Assembly (NCBI GenBank): GCA_030667765.1
Contig: DAOUVF010000230.1
Span: forward strand, 1-5,420
Length of the DNA stretch: 5,420 bases
From: Bacteroides sp.
GTDB lineage: Bacteria; Bacteroidota; Bacteroidia; Bacteroidales; SM23-62
Direction: 5' to 3'
A program made the translations under genes and the position numbers. Numbering within the stretch: position 1 is the first letter of the stretch; every line of letters starts with the position of its first letter. Below, piece after piece: positions 1-5,420 of the stretch. A model generated the notes under the pieces. The model did not search any database and was not told where the DNA came from. It saw only the letters and a program-made list of their open reading frames with translations.

Positions 1-270
1 ATTCGGTTCCTTCAGGTATAACTTGGTTTCTGATGAAGGCATGCCTAACCTGATAAATTCAGTATTGACTTCATGAATATCAAGGAACAATTCTCCTCTG
101 TTGAACCAGGTACTGGCTTTTACTTTGTCCTTTGCATCATTTATTGCTTCATCGCTCTTGCTCAATTTTTTCTCCAGCGATGAATAATTCAGGGTTGGTG
201 TGGCCGGGTCCTGAGAATACGCTGAAAATACACCAGCTAAGAAAATGGATGCAATTATTAAACGTTTCAT
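1..270 (-). CDS. Exported TPR-type protein, N-terminal part (cut by left edge)
   Basis: The first 90 codons are present; the rest lies beyond the left edge. The start is firm: the ATG at 270-268 follows two in-frame TAA codons at 297-292, with no other start between. Residues 1-19 form a signal peptide: M-K-R, then a hydrophobic stretch (LIIASIFLAGVF), then A17-Y-S19. Signal peptidase I probably cuts after S19 to leave an N-terminal Gln, a common Bacteroidota pattern. The protein is therefore probably periplasmic or surface-exposed. The mature part has a Lys/Asp/Ala-rich helix followed by KASTWFNRGELF (about residues 54-65), which resembles the first helix of tetratricopeptide repeats in secreted Bacteroidota proteins. 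TPR proteins are protein-binding scaffolds; no partner can be named. The TPR assignment is inferred from this motif and from memory that such genes often follow gyrA in Bacteroidota. It lies 124 bases downstream of gyrA on the same strand, so co-transcription is possible. No Shine-Dalgarno sequence is visible. Confidence 0.85.
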   Translation of the reverse strand, partial: MKRLIIASIFLAGVFSAYSQDPATPTLNYSSLEKKLSKSDEAINDAKDKVKASTWFNRGELFLDIHEVNTEFIRLGMPSSETKLYLKEPN

Positions 271-377
271 GTTAATTATATTTGGTTTAAATTATTATTC
301 TGGCGTAAAAATATGCCATTTAGGTAACAAAGTTCAAATTCCTTGCCAAAACTTGAAATGATTTTTTTCATATATAT

Positions 378-385
378 CAAATATA
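378..385 (-). promoter_or_regulatory. Possible Bacteroidota -7 promoter box for the TPR gene
   Basis: On the minus strand this reads TATATTTG, an exact match to the Bacteroidota -7 consensus TAnnTTTG. It lies just past the gyrA stop codon and would start a transcript with a leader of about 100 bases before the TPR start at 270. No matching TTTG-type -33 element is visible at the expected distance upstream, which would fall inside the gyrA 3' end. The surroundings are so AT-rich that a chance match is quite possible. If functional, it would let the TPR gene be expressed independently of gyrA. Confidence 0.25.
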
Positions 386-394
386 TTGAATTTT

Positions 395-2905
395 TTATTC
401 AGTCACATCACTTTCTAATGATGTTTCCTGACTTCCTTCATTTCCATTTTCATCCCCATTTTCGTAACCATGTACTTTGGTAACAGATGCAATGGAGTCT
501 CCTTTTTTCAGGTTAATAACCCTGACCCCCTGAGTAGCTCGTCCCATAACCCTCATATCCGTAACACGCATTCTGATAGCAATACCCGATTTATTGATGA
601 TCATTAGGTCGTCTGCATCTGTAACCTCCTTGATTGCAATAAGTTGACCCGTTTTATCTGTAATATTTATAGTTTTGACTCCTTTGCCTCCCCTGTTGGT
701 AATCCGGTAACCTTCTACATCTGATCGTTTTCCAAATCCTTTTTCCGAAACTACCAGGATATCATGATCATGGTCTTCCAGGCATACCATACCAACAACT
801 GAATCCTTCGGATCTTCTGATAAGGTGACACCTTTCACACCAGCCGCATTTCTACCCATTGGCCGCACTCTGCTTTCATTAAACCGGATGGCTTTGCCAG
901 ATTTTTTGGCAAGCAAAATCTCAGCCTGGCCATTTGTTAACCTGGCTTCGAGAAGATTGTCCCCTTCCCTTACATTGATGGCAATGATACCATTCTGTCG
1001 AGGACGTGAATAGGCTTCAAGGGCTGTTTTTTTAATAATGCCTTTAGAGGTGCAGAGAACTATATAATTGTTGTTTATATATTCCTGGTCAGTCAGGTTT
1101 TGTACGTTGATAAACGCTTTAACCTTATCCTCAGGATCGATCTGGATCAGGTTCTGGATAGCCCTGCCCTTGGAAATCCTCGTCCCCTCAGGGATTTCAT
1201 AAACTTTCATCCAGTAACACTTGCCCTTCTCTGTAAAGAAAAGCATGGTATTGTGCATGGTGGCAGTATACATATACTCTACAAAATCTTCGTCACGGGT
1301 AACTGAACCCTTTGCACCTACACCTCCCCTGCTCTGTGTGCGAAATTCTGTAAGTGGGGTCCTTTTTATGTAGCCAAGATGAGAGATAGTGATGACCATG
1401 TCGTCATCTGCATAAAAGTCTTCTGGATTGAATTCCTCTGCATTGGGTACAATTTCAGTCCGGCGCTCATCTCCGTATTTCTCTTTTATCTCAACCAGTT
1501 CATCTTTGATAATCTGCATGCGCAGAGCTTCATCAGAAAGGATTTTGTTAAAGTTTTCAATCTGGCGTTGTAGCTCTTCATATTCTTCCTTGATCTTATC
1601 CCGTTCCAGTCCGGTAAGCCTTTGAAGCCTCATATCCAGGATTGCCCTGGCCTGGATTTCAGTAAGTTCAAATTGTTTGATAAGGCCATCCCTGGCTATA
1701 TCCGGGGTCCTGGATGACCGGATTAGTTTTATTACAGCATCCAGGTTATCCAGTGCAATTAATAATCCTTCCAGGATATGTGCCCTTTTCTCAGCTTGTT
1801 CAAGATCATACCGGGTCCGGCGTACGACAACCTCATGCCTGTGCTTGACAAAATAACTGATCACCTGCCTCAAATTTAGCATGCGTGGCCTGCCATTCAC
1901 CAGGGCAATGTTATTAACGTTAAAGCTCGTTTGTAGCTGGGTGTACTTAAGTAGCTTATTAAGAACCACATGAGCATTTGCATCTTTTTTCAAGATGATA
2001 ACAATACGCATCCCGTTGCGGTCAGATTCATCATTGAGAAAAGAGATCCCTTCTATTTTCTTTTCGTTGATTAGATCGGCTGTCTTTCGGATCATCTCGG
2101 CTTTGTTGACGAGATAAGGTATTTCAGTTATAATGATCTTCTCCCGGCCGGAAGATGTGACCTCGATTTCCGAACGGGCCCTGACCACAATTCTACCCCT
2201 GCCAGTCTCATAGCCTTCCCTTACTCCCTGGTAGCCATAGATAATACCACCCGTTGGAAAATCCGGAGCCTTGATAATATCTATTAATTCATCGATCTCA
2301 ATATCTTTATTCTCAACGTAAGCAATGATTGCATCTATGGTATCACTAAGGTTATGAGGTGGCATATTTGTAGCCATACCGACAGCGATCCCTGAAGCCC
2401 CGTTGACCAGCAAGGTGGGGATCCGTGTTGGCAATACCGTGGGTTCTTCCAGTGAATCATCGAAATTCGGCTGAAAATCTACGGTATTCTTATCGATATC
2501 TGAAAGTGTCTCCTCAGCAATTTTACGCAGTCTTGCTTCCGTGTATCGCATTGCAGCCGGACTGTCACCATCCACGGAGCCGAAGTTGCCCTGACCATCG
2601 ACCAGGCGGTAACGCAGAGACCATTCCTGGGCCATCCTGACCATCGCCTCGTATACTGATGAATCGCCATGGGGGTGGTATTTACCAAGCACCTCTCCCA
2701 CGATTCTTGCAGATTTTTTATAGGGCCTGTTTGATGCCATACCGAGATCCGACATTCCATAAAGGACCCTTCTATGCACAGGTTTTAGTCCATCCCTCAC
2801 ATCAGGCAAAGCCCTTGATACAATTACCGACATCGAATAGTCGATGTAGGCGGACTTCATTTCCTCCTCAATATTGACCCTAATTACCTTTTCTTCTTCT
2901 GCCAT
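395..2905 (-). CDS. gyrA: DNA gyrase subunit A
   Basis: GyrA is the DNA-breaking and rejoining subunit of the A2B2 type IIA topoisomerase that introduces negative supercoils using ATP bound by GyrB. The frame is complete at 836 residues, a little shorter than E. coli GyrA (875). The winged-helix/tower region spans about residues 30-490. It includes KYHPHGD (75-81), the catalytic tyrosine Y121 in AAMRYTEARL, and the intercalating isoleucine I173 in NGASGIAVGM. In the quinolone-resistance region, S82 and E86 match E. coli S83 and D87; Ser is the susceptible-type residue and Glu is common outside enterobacteria. The C-terminal beta-pinwheel covers about 500-810. Its GyrA box is the variant QSRGGVG (524-530), and a second box-like motif, TNRGGKG, lies at 736-742. 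This supports GyrA rather than ParC. Residues 811-836 form an acidic tail. The start is fixed by an in-frame TGA at 2914-2912; no Shine-Dalgarno sequence is visible. It is divergent from clpC. Confidence 0.97.
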   Translation of the reverse strand: MAEEEKVIRVNIEEEMKSAYIDYSMSVIVSRALPDVRDGLKPVHRRVLYGMSDLGMASNRPYKKSARIVGEVLGKYHPHGDSSVYEAMVRMAQEWSLRYRLVDGQGNFGSVDGDSPAAMRYTEARLRKIAEETLSDIDKNTVDFQPNFDDSLEEPTVLPTRIPTLLVNGASGIAVGMATNMPPHNLSDTIDAIIAYVENKDIEIDELIDIIKAPDFPTGGIIYGYQGVREGYETGRGRIVVRARSEIEVTSSGREKIIITEIPYLVNKAEMIRKTADLINEKKIEGISFLNDESDRNGMRIVIILKKDANAHVVLNKLLKYTQLQTSFNVNNIALVNGRPRMLNLRQVISYFVKHRHEVVVRRTRYDLEQAEKRAHILEGLLIALDNLDAVIKLIRSSRTPDIARDGLIKQFELTEIQARAILDMRLQRLTGLERDKIKEEYEELQRQIENFNKILSDEALRMQIIKDELVEIKEKYGDERRTEIVPNAEEFNPEDFYADDDMVITISHLGYIKRTPLTEFRTQSRGGVGAKGSVTRDEDFVEYMYTATMHNTMLFFTEKGKCYWMKVYEIPEGTRISKGRAIQNLIQIDPEDKVKAFINVQNLTDQEYINNNYIVLCTSKGIIKKTALEAYSRPRQNGIIAINVREGDNLLEARLTNGQAEILLAKKSGKAIRFNESRVRPMGRNAAGVKGVTLSEDPKDSVVGMVCLEDHDHDILVVSEKGFGKRSDVEGYRITNRGGKGVKTINITDKTGQLIAIKEVTDADDLMIINKSGIAIRMRVTDMRVMGRATQGVRVINLKKGDSIASVTKVHGYENGDENGNEGSQETSLESDVTE

Positions 2906-3022
2906 ATTCCATCAATTTATAATATGTTAAGATTAAAAAATGAAAAATCAGACAATAATTCAGATTATAAGGTCCTCGGAAACGGGAAAATGGGGAATTA
3001 AATACCTGTAAATAAATCTTTT

Positions 3023-3036
3023 AAAATTTAAATTTT
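3023..3036. repeat. Perfect 14-base AT palindrome
   Basis: AAAATTTAAATTTT equals its own reverse complement. It lies near the middle of the divergent intergenic region, about 118 bases from the gyrA start and 190 bases from the clpC start. It is made only of A- and T-tracts, so it could be bent DNA, a regulator site or an upstream activating element. In DNA this AT-rich, chance is also a fair explanation. The palindrome is directly visible; any role is speculation. Confidence 0.3.
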
Positions 3037-3148
3037 TCAATCTTAGATCTTCCATATAGATTACAGATTTCAAACTTCGAAAATACCTAATTATTGCCTA
3101 TTATTTAGTCATTTTGCTGACCAATTTTTCAACATTTTAGTGTTTATA

Positions 3149-3176
3149 TTTGTTACTATTATTATTGCTATCTTTG
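3149..3176 (+). promoter_or_regulatory. Candidate Bacteroidota-type promoter for clpC
   Basis: TATCTTTG at 3169-3176 is an exact match to the Bacteroidota -7 consensus TAnnTTTG recognised by the primary sigma factor of this phylum. A TTTG at 3149-3152 could serve as the -33 element, but the 16-base spacing is a little shorter than usual. The start point would fall near 3183, giving a leader of about 43 bases before the clpC ATG. A second similar string near 3195-3203 (TA-ACC-TTTG) has one base too many between its halves and is a weaker candidate. Confidence 0.55.
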
Positions 3177-3225
3177 CAATCAGATATTTATTTTTAACCT
3201 TTGTCTAATCAATGTTTTAGATAAG

Positions 3226-5420
3226 ATGGATGCCAGATTTTCACAGCGGATCAAAGATGTGTTGTCATACAGCAAGGAGGAGTCTGTCCGTCTGGGGAAT
3301 GCTCATATCAGTACCGAACACCTTTTTTTGGGCATTTTGCGGGATGGAGAAGGATTGGCCATTGATATACTGATCCTGATGGGAGCAGAATTATACGATC
3401 TGCGGAGGTCGATTGAAGAATTGATCCGTCCGGAAAGTGCAATAAAAGTCAGTGACACTGACAATATCCCCTTGCTTAAAAGTGCAGAAAAGGTATTGAA
3501 ACTGGTATATCTTGAAGCAAAATCACTGCAGGATGATACCATCGATACAGGGCATTTGCTCCTGGCCATCATGAAAGATGAGAATTCCATTGCCACCCAG
3601 GTGCTGAAGGAACACAATATCGATTATGATTCTGTAAGGCTTGAGCTGGAAAGCACTAAGAAAGGGACTGCAAGGTCAGAATTTCCTGGAGATGAAGATG
3701 ATGATGAAGAAGGAAAAGGGCCTTATGAAGGTTCCAAGGGAGCCGGTGGTGGGCAACAGACCAGTAAATCCAGTTCGGAAACACCGGTACTGGATAATTT
3801 TGGCATAGATCTTACCAAGGCTGCTGAGGAAGACCGTTTGGATCCGATTGTAGGGCGTGAACGTGAGATTGAACGACTTGCCCAGATCCTCAGCCGCAGG
3901 AAGAAGAACAATCCCATTTTAATAGGGGAACCAGGTGTTGGAAAATCTGCCATCGCCGAAGGACTTGCTAACCGTATCATACAGCGCAAAGTTTCACGGG
4001 TACTTTTCGGTAAGCGGGTGGTCACCCTCGATCTTGCCAGCATTGTAGCGGGTACAAAATACCGTGGGCAGTTCGAAGAGAGAATGAAAGCCATTCTGAA
4101 TGAGCTTAGCAAAACAACAAGCATCATACTCTTCATTGATGAGATCCATACCATAGTTGGCGCTGGAGGTGCCACCGGTTCACTCGATGCAGCAAATATG
4201 CTGAAGCCTGCCCTGGCCAGGGGTGACATTCAATGCATCGGAGCTACTACCCTGGATGAATACAGGCAGCACATTGAAAAGGACGGGGCATTGGAAAGAC
4301 GTTTCCAGAAGGTCATGATTGAACCCACGGATGCTGAAGAGACAGTTGAAATACTGAACAATATCAAGGAACGCTACGAGGATCATCATAATGTAACCTA
4401 TACGGATGATGCCATCAAAGCCTGCGTTTTCCTTACACAACGTTATATCAGTGACAGGCACCTGCCGGATAAAGCCATCGATGCCCTTGACGAATCTGGT
4501 TCAAGGGTTCACATTTCCAATATTGTGGTTCCGGAAAGGATACTGAAACTGGAAGAGGACATCGAGGAAACCAAGCGCGAGAAGATCAAAGCCGTAAAGA
4601 ATCAGAATTTTGAGCGCGCTGCCAGTTTCCGGGATCGGGAAAAAGAATACCTGGATCTGCTGGACCAGGAAAAGTCCAAATGGGAAAAAGAACTTTCCGC
4701 GAACCGTGAAATGGTTGATGAGGAGAAGGTGGCCGAAGTTGTGGCCATGATGACAGGTGTTCCCGTGCAGCGTATCGCGCAGGCAGAAGGCGCAAGGCTG
4801 TTGAAGATGGGTGATGAGATGAAAAACTCGGTGATCGGTCAGGATGAAGCCATAGCCAAGGTAGTAAAGTCCATTCAACGCAACCGTGCCGGATTAAAAG
4901 ATCCTAACAAACCCATAGGCACATTCATATTTCTCGGTCCGACAGGAGTGGGTAAAACCCAGCTGGCAAAAGTACTCGCCCAGTACCTTTTCGATTCAGC
5001 CGATAACCTGATCCGTGTAGACATGAGTGAATACATGGAAAAGTTTTCTGTGTCAAGGCTTGTTGGAGCACCTCCGGGTTATATAGGCTATGAAGAAGGC
5101 GGACAATTGACCGAAAAGGTCAGGAGGAAACCTTATGCGGTAGTGTTGCTGGATGAGATCGAAAAGGCACATCCCGATGTATACCATATCCTACTTCAAG
5201 TGTTGGATGAAGGACAGTTAACTGACAGTCTTGGAAGAAGGGTGGATTTCAGAAATACCATTGTCATTATGACATCCAATATTGGTACCAGGCAATTAAA
5301 AGATTTTGGGCAGGGTGTAGGATTTAATACTAAGACCAAGCAGGAAAGCAGCAATGATTATAACAAGTCCGTCATACAGAAGGCATTGAAGAACGCTTTC
5401 GCCCCTGAGTTCCTGAACCG
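3226..5420 (+). CDS. clpC: ClpC-type AAA+ unfoldase, ATPase subunit of Clp protease (cut by right edge)
   Basis: ClpC hexamers unfold cytoplasmic proteins with ATP and feed them into ClpP. The window holds 731 codons; B. subtilis ClpC has 810 residues, so the sensor-2/D2 small domain is missing. Two Clp_N repeats span about 1-145, followed by an acidic, Gly/Ser-rich linker (146-187). D1 has Walker A GEPGVGKS (234-241), pore loop GTKYRG with Y279, Walker B ILFIDE (301-306) and arginine fingers R358-R359. The M-domain coiled coil carries a UVR-like motif around 454-473, and its F462 aligns with B. subtilis F436. D2 has Walker A GPTGVGKT (571-578), pore loop GYIGY (618-622), Walker B VVLLDE (639-644), sensor 1 MTSN (682-685) and a VGF loop (698-700) matching the ClpP-docking loop. 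The single UVR M-domain and VGF loop favour ClpC over ClpB or ClpA. The window ends within FAPEFLNR. The ATG is the first after an in-frame TGA at 3118-3120; no Shine-Dalgarno sequence is visible. One oddity is G109 where family members have Glu. Confidence 0.96.
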   Translation, partial: MDARFSQRIKDVLSYSKEESVRLGNAHISTEHLFLGILRDGEGLAIDILILMGAELYDLRRSIEELIRPESAIKVSDTDNIPLLKSAEKVLKLVYLEAKSLQDDTIDTGHLLLAIMKDENSIATQVLKEHNIDYDSVRLELESTKKGTARSEFPGDEDDDEEGKGPYEGSKGAGGGQQTSKSSSETPVLDNFGIDLTKAAEEDRLDPIVGREREIERLAQILSRRKKNNPILIGEPGVGKSAIAEGLANRIIQRKVSRVLFGKRVVTLDLASIVAGTKYRGQFEERMKAILNELSKTTSIILFIDEIHTIVGAGGATGSLDAANMLKPALARGDIQCIGATTLDEYRQHIEKDGALERRFQKVMIEPTDAEETVEILNNIKERYEDHHNVTYTDDAIKACVFLTQRYISDRHLPDKAIDALDESGSRVHISNIVVPERILKLEEDIEETKREKIKAVKNQNFERAASFRDREKEYLDLLDQEKSKWEKELSANREMVDEEKVAEVVAMMTGVPVQRIAQAEGARLLKMGDEMKNSVIGQDEAIAKVVKSIQRNRAGLKDPNKPIGTFIFLGPTGVGKTQLAKVLAQYLFDSADNLIRVDMSEYMEKFSVSRLVGAPPGYIGYEEGGQLTEKVRRKPYAVVLLDEIEKAHPDVYHILLQVLDEGQLTDSLGRRVDFRNTIVIMTSNIGTRQLKDFGQGVGFNTKTKQESSNDYNKSVIQKALKNAFAPEFLN

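Larger units (their letters stand above)
2906..3225. other. Divergent gyrA/clpC intergenic region
   Basis: These 320 bases separate the start codons of two divergently transcribed genes and must hold both 5' regions. The region is strongly AT-rich, except for a short G-richer patch around 2971-2995. A clear candidate promoter for clpC sits near its right end. For gyrA I find no good TAnnTTTG match on the minus strand; the nearest promoter-like string is TATAAT at 2969-2964, which is not the usual Bacteroidota form. I see no tRNA, no riboswitch-like conserved structure, no strong intrinsic terminator and no convincing small gene. Confidence 0.8.

Noticed and set aside
301..318. Hairpin TGGCGTA-AAAA-TATGCCA between gyrA and the TPR gene, considered as a gyrA terminator
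   Set aside because: On the minus strand, where gyrA is transcribed, the stem has an internal C-A mismatch and no T-tract follows it, so it does not look like an intrinsic terminator.
354..370. Inverted repeat TGAAA...TTTCA downstream of gyrA
   Set aside because: The stem is only five base pairs and AT-rich, too weak to call as a terminator or operator.
825..2877. Several plus-strand open frames of 62-72 codons and a minus-strand frame at 2479-2760 inside gyrA
   Set aside because: All lie within the intact gyrA reading frame in other frames, and none resembles a known protein.
395..2905. The topoisomerase as ParC (topoisomerase IV) rather than GyrA
   Set aside because: The full-length pinwheel with two GyrA-box-type motifs and the close match to Bacteroidota GyrA in the breakage-reunion domain favour GyrA.
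2924..3001. A 25-codon plus-strand open frame (starting MLRLKNEK) in the divergent intergenic region
   Set aside because: It has no promoter box or ribosome binding site, is hydrophilic without a membrane or signal segment, and is short enough to arise by chance in AT-rich DNA.
3303..3617. Minus-strand open frame of 104 codons opposite the clpC N-domain
   Set aside because: It is antisense to the Clp_N repeats, with no domain or initiation signal to support it.
3723..4229. Open frame of 168 codons on the minus strand, opposite clpC
   Set aside because: It lies wholly antisense to the linker and D1 ATPase region of clpC, whose reading frame is conserved to the level of individual motifs. The predicted protein is Ser/Arg-rich with no recognisable domain.
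4180..4878. Three further minus-strand open frames opposite clpC (within 4180-4461, 4501-4878 and 4586-4795)
   Set aside because: All are antisense to conserved D1, M-domain and D2 sequence, overlap each other or other shadows, and show no family resemblance.
3226..5420. The AAA+ protein as ClpB or ClpA
   Set aside because: ClpB has a long propeller M-domain and no ClpP-docking loop. ClpA lacks the UVR-type M-domain. This protein has a short UVR-like M-domain and a VGF loop, as in ClpC.

Overview
The window looks like chromosomal DNA from a member of the Bacteroidota (probably a Bacteroidales-like lineage). The basis is the protein sequences themselves. GyrA has the Bacteroidota-style segment EWSLRYRLVDGQGNFGS and the variant GyrA box QSRGGVG. 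The Clp ATPase has a Bacteroidota-style N-terminus and M-domain. A secreted tetratricopeptide-type protein has a signal peptide ending in Ser-Gln. The start codons lack Shine-Dalgarno sequences, and a TAnnTTTG-type promoter box lies upstream of the Clp gene. The genus cannot be read from the sequence alone.

Layout. Positions 1-270 (minus strand) hold the first 90 codons of an exported, probably TPR-containing protein that runs off the left edge. After a 124-base gap, a complete gyrA lies on the minus strand (395-2905, 836 residues). A 320-base AT-rich divergent intergenic region (2906-3225) follows. It contains a good candidate promoter for the rightward gene and nothing I can call as a gene. 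From 3226 to the right edge, on the plus strand, is a long open frame that encodes most of a ClpC-type AAA+ unfoldase. It is cut by the window end within the second arginine-finger motif.

How the genes relate. gyrA and the TPR gene share a strand and could be co-transcribed, although a possible promoter box lies in the gap between them. clpC is transcribed divergently from its own promoter region. GyrA works in DNA supercoiling in the nucleoid. ClpC works in cytoplasmic protein quality control with ClpP. The TPR protein is predicted to be exported. Nothing in the sequence ties the three into one pathway, and from memory this kind of neighbourhood is ordinary for Bacteroidota.

I did not find a new system here: no mobile element, CRISPR array, RNA gene or defence gene is visible. 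The points most worth a second look are an Glu-to-Gly change at a normally conserved position in the second N-terminal repeat of ClpC, a long acidic and glycine/serine-rich linker in the same protein, and the acidic tail of GyrA.
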